From the NCBI RefSeq assembly GCF_947503465.1, contig NZ_CANNDN010000001.1:1426001-1490000 (forward strand): 64,000 nucleotides of DNA. The letters are read 5' to 3'. The notes under the pieces are model-generated. The model did not search any database. It saw only the letters and a list, made by a program, of their open reading frames with translations, and had not been told where the DNA came from. The DNA comes from an uncultured Tateyamaria sp. Lineage in GTDB: Bacteria; Pseudomonadota; Alphaproteobacteria; Rhodobacterales; Rhodobacteraceae. Position 1 is the stretch's first letter; the number at the start of each line of letters is the position of its first letter. The position numbers were made by a program, and so were the translations under genes. Below are positions 17,743-25,904 of the stretch, piece after piece.

Positions 17743-18323
17743 CGGCTGCCCGGGCCTGGCATCGCCGCGCATGCGGCATGGCGGAAACAGGGGGTGATGT
17801 GATCATTGACCAGGCCCGTGGCCTCCATGAACGCATAAACAATCGTGGGGCCCACGAATTTGAAGCCGCGGGCGCGCAGGTCCCGGGACACCTGTTCGCT
17901 CAGCTTCGTCTTGGGCGGGACCAGATCGCGGCTGGCAAAATTGGTCTGCAACGGCTGACCGTCGACATAATTCCATAAGAATTTATCAAAACCGATGGCC
18001 TCGTTAACCTCGAGGTAAGCGCGGGCGTTGGTTATGGTGGCCTCGATCTTGCCCCGGTGACGGACAATGCCCGGATTGCCCAGCAGGCGCTGCACATCCG
18101 CGTCGCCCCATGTGGCAACCACCGCCGGGTCGAACCCGGCAAAGGCATCGCGAAACGCATCGCGCTTGCGCAGGATCGTGATCCAGCTCAAACCGGCCTG
18201 AAATCCATCCAGGATCAACTTCTCCCACAGGCTGCGCGCGTCATGTTCGGGCACGCCCCATTCGGTGTCGTGATAGGCCACGTAATCCGGGGCCTCCCCC
18301 TCCCATCCACAGCGATGCAACAC
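17739..18323 (-). CDS. tag: DNA-3-methyladenine glycosylase I
   Basis: A 194-residue base-excision enzyme that removes 3-methyladenine from alkylated DNA. The Tag zinc site is recognisable: Cys5 in HRCGW and His18 in AYHDTEWG at the N-terminus, with a second His/Cys pair in NDHITPCFRH near the C-terminus. The family core YHDTEWGVPEHDARSLWEKL and LDGFQAGLSW is well conserved, as is VGPTIVYAFMEATGLVNDH. Translation starts at a GTG preceded by GGGAGGATCT. The promoter of rpsD overlaps its 3' end. Confidence 0.95.
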   Translation of the reverse strand: MLHRCGWEGEAPDYVAYHDTEWGVPEHDARSLWEKLILDGFQAGLSWITILRKRDAFRDAFAGFDPAVVATWGDADVQRLLGNPGIVRHRGKIEATITNARAYLEVNEAIGFDKFLWNYVDGQPLQTNFASRDLVPPKTKLSEQVSRDLRARGFKFVGPTIVYAFMEATGLVNDHITPCFRHAACAAMPGPGSR

Positions 18324-18445
18324 GGCAGATCCTCCCTGCTTGGTTAACGGATAAAATTAGAACAAAATGCAAACATTAAGAGTGTTTTTACGGCTTCCGA
18401 CCCATGGTGACCACAGATTTTTGAACACAAGGGTCCTGCCAACCC

Positions 18446-19294
18446 ATGAGCAAAAGACGCTTCCAAAACGTGCCCACCGGGGCCGATTCTCCGTTGAACG
18501 CGGCGGTGTCATCGCGTGACCGCAGCACATTGTCGATGGTCGAACAGGCGGTCAAACACCAGCAGACCCTGCTGGCGTTCCAGCCGGTCGTGATCGCAAA
18601 CGATCCCTCGCGCGTCGGGTTTTACGAGGGGTTGATCAGGGTGATGGATGAAACGGGGCGCATCATCCCGGCCAAGGATTTCATGCCGGTGGTCGAACGG
18701 GCCGAACTGGGGCGCGAAATCGACGTCGTCGCGCTGAACATGGGACTGCGCACGTTGCACGAAAATCCGTCCATCCGGCTGTCCATCAACATGTCGGCGC
18801 GGTCAATCGGGTTCCAGCGCTGGATGCAGACCATGAACCGCTGGCTGAAAAAGGACCCGTCGGTCGGCGAGCGACTGATCCTCGAAATCACCGAAGGGTC
18901 GGCAATGGATCAGCCCGAACTGGTGGTCGACTTCATGGACAGGCTCAGCTTGAAGGGGATCAGCTTTGCGCTTGACGACTTCGGGGCGGGCTATACCGCG
19001 CTGCGGTATTTCAAGGACTTCTATTTCGACGTGCTGAAGATCGACATGGAATTCTGCCATGGCATCGCGGGCGACCCCGACACGCAGGCCCTCACCGGCG
19101 CCATCATCCAGATCGGCCATCACTTCGACATGCTGGTCGTGGCCGAAGGGGTCGAACGACAGGAAGACGTGGACATGCTGACGCAGATGGGGGTCGACTG
19201 TTTGCAGGGCTTCTATTTCCAGGCGCCACAGGTCCGGCCGAACTGGCTGTTTGGTCAGCGTCCCGGTGCGCAACAGGCGGGTATGCGCGCCTGA
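18446..19294 (+). CDS. EAL-domain cyclic-di-GMP phosphodiesterase
   Basis: This 282-residue protein is an EAL domain (about 30-270) without a GGDEF or membrane part. Catalytic motifs look intact: EGLIR (61-65, in place of EALLR), SINMS (Asn115), LEITEG (Glu148), DDFGAG (177-182), KID (198-200) and VVAEGVE (Glu234). It should therefore hydrolyse c-di-GMP, lowering the signal that favours the sessile state. The upstream 122 bases are AT-rich compared with the rest of the window, which suits a promoter region. No sensor domain is present, so regulation is probably transcriptional or through partners. Confidence 0.9.
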   Translation: MSKRRFQNVPTGADSPLNAAVSSRDRSTLSMVEQAVKHQQTLLAFQPVVIANDPSRVGFYEGLIRVMDETGRIIPAKDFMPVVERAELGREIDVVALNMGLRTLHENPSIRLSINMSARSIGFQRWMQTMNRWLKKDPSVGERLILEITEGSAMDQPELVVDFMDRLSLKGISFALDDFGAGYTALRYFKDFYFDVLKIDMEFCHGIAGDPDTQALTGAIIQIGHHFDMLVVAEGVERQEDVDMLTQMGVDCLQGFYFQAPQVRPNWLFGQRPGAQQAGMRA

Positions 19295-19442
19295 GACATA
19301 ACGTCCGTTGCCGCATGGCAGCGAATCCGGTAGTGCAGCCGCAGCGCGGGACCATTCTGAGGCCCGCACCGGCGCAAAAAACGCCCTCGGACGTGCGAAG
19401 TCTCGGAGTGGTCCTCATCAAATTGACAGAGGACCTGACACT

Positions 19443-20618
19443 ATGACCAACATCGTCATCGCATCAGCCGCCCGGACTGCCGTCGGCAGCTTTGGTGGCT
19501 CATTTGCCAACACCCCCGCACATGACCTCGGCGCGACCGTGCTCGAAGCCATCGTCGAGCGGGCGGGCATCGACAAGTCCGAAGTCTCCGAGACGATCCT
19601 CGGTCAGGTGCTGACCGCGGCCCAGGGCCAGAACCCGGCCCGCCAGGCGCACATCAACGCAGGCCTGCCCAAGGAAAGCGCCGCCTGGTCGATCAACCAG
19701 GTCTGTGGCTCGGGCCTGCGCGCCGTCGCCCTTGGTGCCCAGCACATCGCCCTGGGTGATGCCGACATCGTCGCCGCCGGCGGACAAGAGAACATGACCC
19801 TGTCGCCCCATGCCGCGGCCCTGCGCGCCGGTCACAAGATGGGCGATCTGAAATACATCGACACCATGATCCGCGACGGTCTGTGGGATGCGTTCAACGG
19901 CTACCACATGGGCCAGACGGCAGAGAATGTTGCCGACCAGTGGCAGATCACGCGCGACGCGCAGGACGAATTCGCCGTCGCCTCCCAGAACAAGGCCGAA
20001 GCCGCGCAAAAGGCAGGCAAGTTCGCGGACGAAATCACCGCCTTCACCGTGAAGGGCCGCAAGGGCGACACCATCGTCGACGCCGACGAATACATTCGCC
20101 ACGGCGCGACCATGGAGGCAATGCAGAAACTGCGCCCCGCCTTCACCAAGGACGGGTCGGTCACCGCCGCCAACGCGTCGGGCCTGAATGACGGTGCCGC
20201 CGGTGCCCTGCTGATGAGCGCCGAGAACGCCGAAAAACGCGGGATCGAGCCACTGGCCCGCATCGCCAGCTACGCGACCGTCGGCCTTGATCCGTCGATC
20301 ATGGGCGTGGGCCCGATCTATGCATCCCGCAAGGCGCTGGAAAAGGCCGGTTGGAAGCCCGAAGACCTCGATCTGGTCGAAGCCAACGAAGCCTTTGCCG
20401 CGCAGGCCTGCGCCGTGAACAAGGACATGGGGTGGGACCCGTCCATCGTGAACGTGAACGGCGGCGCCATCGCCATCGGCCACCCCATCGGCGCCTCGGG
20501 CGCGCGCATCCTCAACACCCTGCTCTTCGAGATGAAGCGCCGCGACGCCAAAAAAGGCCTCGCCACGCTGTGCATCGGCGGCGGCATGGGCGTTGCCATG
20601 TGCCTGGAACGCGACTGA
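19443..20618 (+). CDS. phaA: acetyl-CoA C-acetyltransferase (beta-ketothiolase)
   Basis: A 391-residue thiolase that condenses two acetyl-CoA to acetoacetyl-CoA. The nucleophile is Cys88 in [10 protein letters not shown]. The C-terminal [10 protein letters not shown] and CIGGGMG motifs supply the catalytic His and second Cys. The open frame begins at 19308, but the ATG at 19443, preceded by GACAGAGGA, begins the family N-terminus ([15 protein letters not shown]). The acetoacetyl-CoA reductase gene follows, so it serves polyhydroxybutyrate synthesis. A hairpin separates the two genes, which may allow different expression levels. Confidence 0.95.
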   Translation: MTNIVIASAARTAVGSFGGSFANTPAHDLGATVLEAIVERAGIDKSEVSETILGQVLTAAQGQNPARQAHINAGLPKESAAWSINQVCGSGLRAVALGAQHIALGDADIVAAGGQENMTLSPHAAALRAGHKMGDLKYIDTMIRDGLWDAFNGYHMGQTAENVADQWQITRDAQDEFAVASQNKAEAAQKAGKFADEITAFTVKGRKGDTIVDADEYIRHGATMEAMQKLRPAFTKDGSVTAANASGLNDGAAGALLMSAENAEKRGIEPLARIASYATVGLDPSIMGVGPIYASRKALEKAGWKPEDLDLVEANEAFAAQACAVNKDMGWDPSIVNVNGGAIAIGHPIGASGARILNTLLFEMKRRDAKKGLATLCIGGGMGVAMCLERD

Positions 20619-20627
20619 TCGGTCTTG

Positions 20628-20650
20628 GGGTGCGCCGTCGTGGCGCACCC
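20628..20650 (+). terminator. hairpin after phaA
   Basis: GGGTGCGCC and GGCGCACCC form nine perfect pairs with a five-base loop, ten bases past the phaA stop. No T-run follows, so it may attenuate or stabilise rather than fully terminate. Confidence 0.5.
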
Positions 20651-20677
20651 ATATCCCAAAATTCATGCGGCTATGCT

Positions 20678-20694
20678 GCGCAATAATATTGCGC
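20678..20694. promoter_or_regulatory. inverted repeat upstream of phaB
   Basis: GCGCAAT and ATTGCGC are perfect seven-base arms around AAT, 55 bases before the phaB start. The site follows CTATGCT and resembles the TGC-rich dyads bound by PHB regulators such as PhaR, but the match is only partial. Confidence 0.45.
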
Positions 20695-20749
20695 TTTGAT
20701 GCCGTTTGAGGGAAACAATGCGAAACAAATCCCAAAAGGAGTTCACCCC

Positions 20750-21472
20750 ATGTCCCGTGTAGCCCTCGTCACCGGCGGTAGCCGCGGTATCGGCGAAGCC
20801 ATTTCCAAAGCCCTCAAAGACGCAGGGTACACCGTCGCCGCCACCTATGCCGGCAATGACGAAGCCGCCGCCAAATTCACGGACGAAACCGGCATCAAGA
20901 CCTACAAATGGAACGTGGCAGATTACGACGAATCCAAGGCGGGCCTCGCACAGGTCGAAGCCGACCTTGGGCCGATCGACGTCGTGGTCGCCAACGCGGG
21001 CATCACCCGTGACGCGCCGTTTCACAAGATGACGCCGGAACAATGGCACCAGGTCATCGACACGAACCTGACGGGCGTGTTCAACACCGTGCACCCGCTC
21101 TGGCCGGGCATGCGTGAACGCAAGTTCGGCCGCGTGATCGTGATCTCGTCCATCAACGGCCAAAAGGGCCAGTTCGCCCAGGTGAACTATGCCGCGACCA
21201 AGGCCGGTGATCTGGGTATCGTGAAATCGCTGGCCCAGGAAGGTGCACGCGCAGGCATCACCGCCAACGCGATCTGCCCCGGCTATATCGGCACCGATAT
21301 GGTCATGGCGGTTCCGGAAAAGGTGCGCGAATCGATCATCGCGCAAATCCCCGCTGGCCGTCTGGGCGAACCGGAAGAAATCGCGCGCTGCGTAGTGTTC
21401 CTGGCCTCGGACGATTCGGGGTTCATCAACGGCTCGACCATCTCGGCCAACGGCGCACAGTTCTTCGTCTGA
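20750..21472 (+). CDS. phaB: acetoacetyl-CoA reductase
   Basis: A 240-residue short-chain dehydrogenase that reduces acetoacetyl-CoA to (R)-3-hydroxybutyryl-CoA, the monomer of polyhydroxybutyrate. The nucleotide-binding TGGSRGIG is at residues 8-15, NAG at 82-84, the catalytic Ser at 133-134, and Tyr147 with Lys151 in NYAATKAG. The whole length matches PhaB/FabG-like reductases. AAAAGGAG lies well placed before ATG 20750; the in-frame upstream start at 20696 lacks such a site. The polymerase phaC is not in the window. Confidence 0.94.
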   Translation: MSRVALVTGGSRGIGEAISKALKDAGYTVAATYAGNDEAAAKFTDETGIKTYKWNVADYDESKAGLAQVEADLGPIDVVVANAGITRDAPFHKMTPEQWHQVIDTNLTGVFNTVHPLWPGMRERKFGRVIVISSINGQKGQFAQVNYAATKAGDLGIVKSLAQEGARAGITANAICPGYIGTDMVMAVPEKVRESIIAQIPAGRLGEPEEIARCVVFLASDDSGFINGSTISANGAQFFV

Positions 21473-21489
21473 CAAAACGGTGTACGGGC

Positions 21490-21519
21490 TGTGCACACAT
21501 TGTGCACAGGCGGTGCACA
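21490..21519. repeat. three GTGCAC palindromes at 11-bp spacing
   Basis: TGTGCACA at 21490-21497, TGTGCACA at 21501-21508 and GGTGCACA at 21512-21519 start exactly 11 bases apart, so they lie on one face of the helix. The array lies between the phaB stop and its terminator. Confidence 0.7.
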
Positions 21520-21538
21520 CGGGTTTGACCACAAAAAA

Positions 21539-21564
21539 GGGCCGGTGCATCGCTGCACCGGCCC
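21539..21564. terminator. strong hairpin after phaB
   Basis: GGGCCGGTGCA and TGCACCGGCCC form 11 perfect pairs with a TCGC loop. On the minus strand it is followed by six Ts, so it also suits the end of the small minus-strand gene at 21595; on the plus strand it follows phaB. Confidence 0.8.
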
Positions 21565-21594
21565 TGTCTTATCCCGTAAGATGGCGCGCGCCCA

Positions 21595-21714
21595 TCAGCG
21601 GGAAGTCTTGCCCCCGAACAGCCAGGTCCAGGCCTCGGCCAACATGGCACCACGTTCGGCGTGGGCGCGTTCCAGGCCCTTGCGGATGGCGGGGTGTGCA
21701 GATGTCTCGAACAT
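21595..21714 (-). CDS. small 39-residue protein, unknown
   Basis: A short minus-strand frame beginning MFETSAHPAIRKGLERAHAE and ending in a tryptophan-containing amphipathic helix. ATG 21714 is preceded by AAGGAT at good spacing, and a strong terminator lies 30 bases past its stop. The frame remains open to 21804, but without a better start. The amphipathic arginine-rich helix and its own terminator argue for a real small gene. I do not recognise a function. It is divergent from the LysR-type regulator. Confidence 0.55.
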   Translation of the reverse strand: MFETSAHPAIRKGLERAHAERGAMLAEAWTWLFGGKTSR

Positions 21715-21800
21715 GGGCGGTATCCTTTGGATCAGCGTTTCTGAATTGATCTGAATATGCGCCCTAGCAGACAACCTGACAAACGAGTCTTTCCAAGGCT

Positions 21801-21823
21801 TCACTTAAGCTGTACTTAAGTGA
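21801..21823. promoter_or_regulatory. nine-base inverted repeat at the LysR-type gene start
   Basis: TCACTTAAG and CTTAAGTGA are perfect arms five bases apart, containing a T-N11-A LysR-type box. The site ends two bases before ATG 21826, so a bound dimer would block transcription or initiation of the regulator itself. Confidence 0.6.
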
Positions 21824-21825
21824 TC

Positions 21826-22773
21826 ATGTCTGAACGCCTCCCCCCTCTGACCGCCCTGCGCGCCTTTGACGCCGCCGCCCGCCACATGTCTTTCGCCAAG
21901 GCGGCAGAGGAATTGCGCGTCACCCCCGCCGCGCTCAGCTTCCAGATCAAATCGCTCGAAGAGCACCTGGGCACGCAAGTGTTCCGCCGCTTGAACCGCG
22001 CGGTCGAACTGACCGAAGCAGGTCGTGCCATGGCCCCCGGACTGGCCGACGGTTTCCAGATGCTGGGCGCCGCGTGGCGGGCCGCCGAACGCACGTTGGA
22101 CGATGAAACATTGACCGTCACAGCCGGTCCCGCGTTCACCGCCAAGTGGTTGGCACCCCGTCTTTACGACTTTGCGCAGGCACATCCCGAAATCGAACTC
22201 AGGTTCTCCGCCTCGCTTAAACTGGTGGACCTCAGCCGCGACGCCGTCGATGTCGCCATCCGCTTTGGCCCCGGCAAGGACGAAGGCGTCTATTCCCTGC
22301 CGCTGGTCGAGGAATGGGTGTGCCCCGTCATGACCCCGGACATGGCCGCCCGGTTTCCCACCCCCGACAGCCTACGCGCAGCGACGCTCATTTTTGACGA
22401 CAGTATCGCTTTCCTGAAACCGTCCAGCGACTGGGCCACGTGGTTCCGCATGATGGGCGTTGATTTCGCACCAACCACAGGCCCCAGGTTCAGCCAGGCA
22501 GACCACGCCGTCGACGCCGCACTTGCAGGTGTCGGTGTCGTCCTCGGGCGCCGATCATTGGTGGTCAAGGATCTCGATGATGGACGTCTCGTGGCCCCGT
22601 TCCCCACTGCGCTCGACACCGGCATCCGCTTCCGGTTCCTCTGCTCGGAAGGGGCCGAAACCCGCCCCCAGATCGCCGCCTTCCGGGACTGGATGCTTGC
22701 CGAGATCGACAAAACAGGCCACATCACCAAACAGATGATCCGCAAGCCCGCCGCGAACTACCAGGCCGAATGA
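21826..22773 (+). CDS. LysR-family transcriptional regulator (GcvA-like)
   Basis: The product is 315 residues. The N-terminal winged helix-turn-helix (about 5-65) includes LTALRAFDAAARHMSFAKAA and LEEHLGTQVFRR. The C-terminal periplasmic-binding-like effector domain (about 90-300) has the GcvA-type features VTAGPAFTAKWLAPRL and AVDVAIRFGPG. A GTG at 21820 is also in frame, but it lies inside the palindrome, so ATG 21826 is preferred. The last four bases overlap the EamA exporter gene (ATGA). Regulator and exporter therefore form one unit, and the exporter is the obvious target along with the gene itself. Confidence 0.9.
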   Translation: MSERLPPLTALRAFDAAARHMSFAKAAEELRVTPAALSFQIKSLEEHLGTQVFRRLNRAVELTEAGRAMAPGLADGFQMLGAAWRAAERTLDDETLTVTAGPAFTAKWLAPRLYDFAQAHPEIELRFSASLKLVDLSRDAVDVAIRFGPGKDEGVYSLPLVEEWVCPVMTPDMAARFPTPDSLRAATLIFDDSIAFLKPSSDWATWFRMMGVDFAPTTGPRFSQADHAVDAALAGVGVVLGRRSLVVKDLDDGRLVAPFPTALDTGIRFRFLCSEGAETRPQIAAFRDWMLAEIDKTGHITKQMIRKPAANYQAE

Positions 22774-23654
22774 CACGCACCACCGCCACCCTGATCGGCT
22801 TTGTCGCTGTGCTCCTGTGGGGTGTGCTGGCCTTGCTGACCGTCGGCTCTGCTCCGACACCGCCCTTCCTGTTGAACGCGCTGTGCTTTGCGATTGGCGG
22901 CACGCTGGGCCTGGTCTGGACCGCCGCCAGCGGTGGGCTGTCACAATTGCGCGTCGTGCCGGTCCAAGTCTATGTCATGGGGACGCTGGGCCTCTTCGGC
23001 TATCACGCGCTGTATTTTTCGGCCCTGCGCCTGGCCCCCGCGGCCGAAGCCGGTTTGATTGCCTACCTCTGGCCACTGCTGATCGTGTTCGTGTCCGGCC
23101 TTCTGCCCGGGGAAACGCTGCGGCGTGGCCATGTGTTCGGCGCGCTGATCGGGTTTTCGGGTGCGGCACTTGTCATCACCGGCGGGGCCACGGGTTTCGA
23201 CGCAAGCGCTTTGCCGGGCTACATGCTGGCACTGGCCTGTGCCGCGACCTGGACCGCCTATTCGATCCTGTCGCGGCGCTTTGGCGCCGTGCCCACCGCG
23301 TCCGTCGCCGTGTTCTGTGTCGCCAGTGCCATTCTGTCCGTGCCGCTGCACCTGATGCTCGAGGACACGGTGTGGCCCAGCGGCACGCTGGGGTGGGCAA
23401 GCGCGATTCTGCTTGGCCTCGGCCCCGTCGGACTGGCCTTTTATGTCTGGGACATCGGGGTGAAACGCGGCGACATCCAGATGCTCGGCACCGCGTCCTA
23501 TGCGGCGCCGCTCTTGTCGACGATCGTTCTTGTGGTGGCTGGCGTTGCTGCGCCCAGTTGGTCACTGGCTCTCGCGGCGATTCTGATCACCGGCGGAGCG
23601 CTGCTGGCAGCCCGCGCCAGCCTGAAAGTGCGCCCTAACTCGAAAGTCGGGTAA
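22770..23654 (+). CDS. EamA-family (DMT) exporter
   Basis: A 294-residue protein with ten predicted membrane helices arranged as two EamA repeats. It resembles the YddG-type aromatic amino acid exporters in its N-terminal LIGFVAVLLWGVLALLTVG and in the GYHALYFSALRLAPAAEAGL segment. The direction is presumably export of an amino acid or similar compound across the inner membrane; the substrate is inferred only. It is translationally coupled to the LysR gene upstream. Its final 20 bases overlap the convergent ydcH-like gene. Confidence 0.85.
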   Translation: MTRTTATLIGFVAVLLWGVLALLTVGSAPTPPFLLNALCFAIGGTLGLVWTAASGGLSQLRVVPVQVYVMGTLGLFGYHALYFSALRLAPAAEAGLIAYLWPLLIVFVSGLLPGETLRRGHVFGALIGFSGAALVITGGATGFDASALPGYMLALACAATWTAYSILSRRFGAVPTASVAVFCVASAILSVPLHLMLEDTVWPSGTLGWASAILLGLGPVGLAFYVWDIGVKRGDIQMLGTASYAAPLLSTIVLVVAGVAAPSWSLALAAILITGGALLAARASLKVRPNSKVG

Positions 23655-23799
23655 TCTCTTCTTTCAGTTTCAGCTTCTGTTTTTTCATGGCGGCCACTTC
23701 GACGTGATCCACACCAGGGGATCGTTGGGCCATATCCACCTGATCACTCAGGTTCTGGTGCTTCTTTTTCAACTCTTCGAGATGGGCAATCACGCTCAT
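23635..23799 (-). CDS. YdcH/DUF465 family small protein
   Basis: The 54-residue protein is almost entirely one charged coiled helix (VIAHLEELKKKHQNLSDQVD, later MKKQKLKLKEEITRL), as in the YdcH/DUF465 family. Function is unknown. ATG 23799 is preceded by AGGAGGACC, a near-ideal ribosome-binding site; the longer frame to 23841 lacks one. It overlaps the end of the EamA gene by 20 bases on the opposite strand. Confidence 0.85.
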   Translation of the reverse strand: MSVIAHLEELKKKHQNLSDQVDMAQRSPGVDHVEVAAMKKQKLKLKEEITRLSS

Positions 23800-23912
23800 T
23801 CGGTCCTCCTTGCTGATAAAGTTGCTCCCACAGCCAAGCACAGCTTTGTCGCCAAGTCACGCCGCAGGCGCAGCATATGGATAAGCTTGACGTAGGTACG
23901 GTTAACGGCCCG

Positions 23913-24656
23913 TTAAAGGGTCAGAGCGGCGCCATCCCGCAAAACCGCTTGAATTTCAGATCGATAGCTATCGCCATCGCGTTCATGCTGCGTCCCTTCG
24001 TGTAAAATGATGGGAAAATGCTGGCGAAATTCTGCGCGCCCGTTCTTGCGCGCCCGAAAAATAACCAGCTCTGCCGGTTTTCCGATCCGGGGACAAAGCG
24101 GCCATGTCTCGGGGCTGCCCAGCCGCCCCGCAGCACCGGCCAGCAGGTCCGGCAGCCGCGCGGCCCGGTGGATCATGTGCAGATACCCCTTGTGCGCCAG
24201 CCGCCGCGCCGCGGTATCAATCCACGCTGCCACGGGTGTCTCTGCCCCGCGCCCGGCTTCGCGCCCCACATCTGTCGCGGACGCCCCGGCCCCCCGGTCA
24301 AAAAACGGCGGGTTGGCCAAAACGTGATCGAAACTGCGTGTCTTCACCGCTTCGGGCATGTCGGTCAGATCAGCGCAAAAGGCCTCCAACCCGTTGCGCG
24401 CGGCCAGCGCGGCATAATCCGCCTGACGCTCGATCCCGACCAGGTCAAGCCCCGGCACCCGCGCCCCAAGGCACAGCGCCGCCGTCCCCACGCCGCAGCC
24501 CAGATCAAGCACGGCCTGCCCCGCCCTTGCCGGCACAGAGGCCGCCAAAAGCACCGGATCGACCCCCGCCCGATACCCGGCACGCGGTTGCCACACATGC
24601 ACCCGCCCGCCCAGAAACGCGTCATGCGTCAGATCATCGCCCAAGGTCGATGTCAT
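23913..24656 (-). CDS. TrmN6-like N6-adenine methyltransferase
   Basis: The 247-residue class I methyltransferase has motif I LDLGCGVGTAALCLGAR (about 50-66) and the adenine-N6 motif NPPFF (about 114-118). The N-terminal DAFLGGRVHVWQPRAGYRAG is characteristic of the tRNA1(Val) A37 methyltransferase group (TrmN6/YfiC). The likely substrate is therefore tRNA, but rRNA or protein cannot be excluded. It overlaps the end of the upstream DUF2007 gene by 23 bases, so the two are read together. A small palindrome (23902-23916) covers the stop. Confidence 0.85.
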   Translation of the reverse strand: MTSTLGDDLTHDAFLGGRVHVWQPRAGYRAGVDPVLLAASVPARAGQAVLDLGCGVGTAALCLGARVPGLDLVGIERQADYAALAARNGLEAFCADLTDMPEAVKTRSFDHVLANPPFFDRGAGASATDVGREAGRGAETPVAAWIDTAARRLAHKGYLHMIHRAARLPDLLAGAAGRLGSPETWPLCPRIGKPAELVIFRARKNGRAEFRQHFPIILHEGTQHERDGDSYRSEIQAVLRDGAALTL

Positions 24657-24849
24657 TGTCCGTGACCACTTTCAAAGCGGCGTCATAATCATCGGCCCGT
24701 ACCATCAAGCGGCGTGGAAAGATGCCGATGCCACCTTCCAGGACGCTCATGTTTACGTCCATCTGAAAGCAGTCTATATCCTCGCCTTCAAGAAGGGCAG
24801 AGGCAAAGGCGATGATCGTCGGGTCAGTACTGCGCAAAAGTTCCTTCAT
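24634..24849 (-). CDS. DUF2007 domain-containing protein
   Basis: A 71-residue protein matching DUF2007: KELLRSTDPTIIAFASALL at the start and FPRRLMVRADDYDAALKVV near the end, around a central GED/IDCF segment. The ferredoxin-like fold resembles a regulatory or signal-transducing domain, but no role is established. ATG 24849 fits the family; the frame beyond it lacks homology. It is coupled to the methyltransferase and divergent from the polyprenyl synthase with 56 bases between starts. Confidence 0.85.
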   Translation of the reverse strand: MKELLRSTDPTIIAFASALLEGEDIDCFQMDVNMSVLEGGIGIFPRRLMVRADDYDAALKVVTDNDIDLGR

Positions 24850-24905
24850 ATCATGGATGTAGGGGCACACCGGCCTAGCTGTCGAGGGGTGCAATGAGGA
24901 AAGTG

Positions 24906-25904
24906 ATGGACGCGTCCGCAATCGCAAAGCCGCATGACCGTCTGGCGGCCTATCTATCGGCCGATCTGGAAGGCGTGAACGACCTGATCCGCGACCGCAT
25001 GGCGTCGGAACATGCGCCCCGCATTCCCGAAGTGACCCGCCACCTGGTCGAAGCGGGCGGCAAGCGCCTGCGCCCCATGCTGACGCTCGCCGCGGCCCAC
25101 CTGTGCGGCTATCCCGGCCCCTATCACGTGCATCTTGCGGCCACGGTCGAATTCATCCACACCGCCACCCTGCTGCATGACGACGTGGTGGACGAAAGCG
25201 GCCAGCGGCGCGGACGGCCCACGGCCAACTTGCTGTGGGACAACAAATCGTCGGTGCTGGTGGGCGACTATCTCTTCGCGCGCAGCTTCCAGCTGATGAC
25301 AGAGACCGGCAATATCGACGTTCTGCGCATCCTGTCGGACGCCGCCGCCACCATCGCCGAAGGCGAAGTTCTGCAAATGACCGCCGCCCAGGACCTCGCC
25401 ACGGACGAGGCCATCTATTTGCAGGTGGTGCGCGGCAAGACGGCCGCCCTGTTCTCCGCCGCGATGGAAGTGGGCGGCGTGATCGCGGGCAAGGACGCCG
25501 CCACGACGCAGGCACTTTTCGACTACGGCGACGCGCTTGGCATCGCATTTCAGATCGTGGATGACCTGCTGGACTACCAGGGTCAGGCCTCGGCCACCGG
25601 CAAGAATGTCGGTGACGATTTCCGTGAACGCAAACTGACCCTGCCGGTGATCAAGGCCGTGGCACAGGCCGACAGCGAAGAGCGCGCCTTCTGGTCCCGC
25701 ACCATTGAAAAGGGCCAGCAGGATGACGGCGATCTCGACCACGCGCTGGCCCTGCTCGGCAAACATGGCGCGCTAGACGCCACACGACAGGATGCCATTG
25801 CCTGGGCGAAGAAGGCCAAGACGGCGCTTGGCACCCTGCCCGCGCATGATCTGCGCGACATGCTGATTGACCTGGCCGATTACGTGGTCGAACGGATCAG
25901 CTAA
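24906..25904 (+). CDS. polyprenyl diphosphate synthase (octa/decaprenyl type)
   Basis: The 332-residue trans-prenyltransferase extends allylic diphosphates with IPP; in this lineage it probably makes the side chain of ubiquinone. The first Asp-rich motif HDDVVDE is at 91-97 and the second, VDDLLDY, at 218-224. GGKRLRP at 51-57 binds IPP. Chain length cannot be read with certainty. ATG 24894 and GTG 24903 are also in frame, but AGGAAA at 24897 best serves ATG 24906. It overlaps the convergent ispE by eight bases. A ubiA gene near 61 kb would use its product. Confidence 0.92.
   Translation: MDASAIAKPHDRLAAYLSADLEGVNDLIRDRMASEHAPRIPEVTRHLVEAGGKRLRPMLTLAAAHLCGYPGPYHVHLAATVEFIHTATLLHDDVVDESGQRRGRPTANLLWDNKSSVLVGDYLFARSFQLMTETGNIDVLRILSDAAATIAEGEVLQMTAAQDLATDEAIYLQVVRGKTAALFSAAMEVGGVIAGKDAATTQALFDYGDALGIAFQIVDDLLDYQGQASATGKNVGDDFRERKLTLPVIKAVAQADSEERAFWSRTIEKGQQDDGDLDHALALLGKHGALDATRQDAIAWAKKAKTALGTLPAHDLRDMLIDLADYVVERIS

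Noticed and set aside
21490-21519. CRISPR-like array
   Set aside because: The repeat unit is only 8-11 bases with no spacer sequence of CRISPR size and no cas genes in the window.
23902-23916. TTAACGG/CCGTTAA palindrome as an operator
   Set aside because: It overlaps the stop codon of the TrmN6-like gene, far from a start, and has no T-run for a terminator; probably chance.
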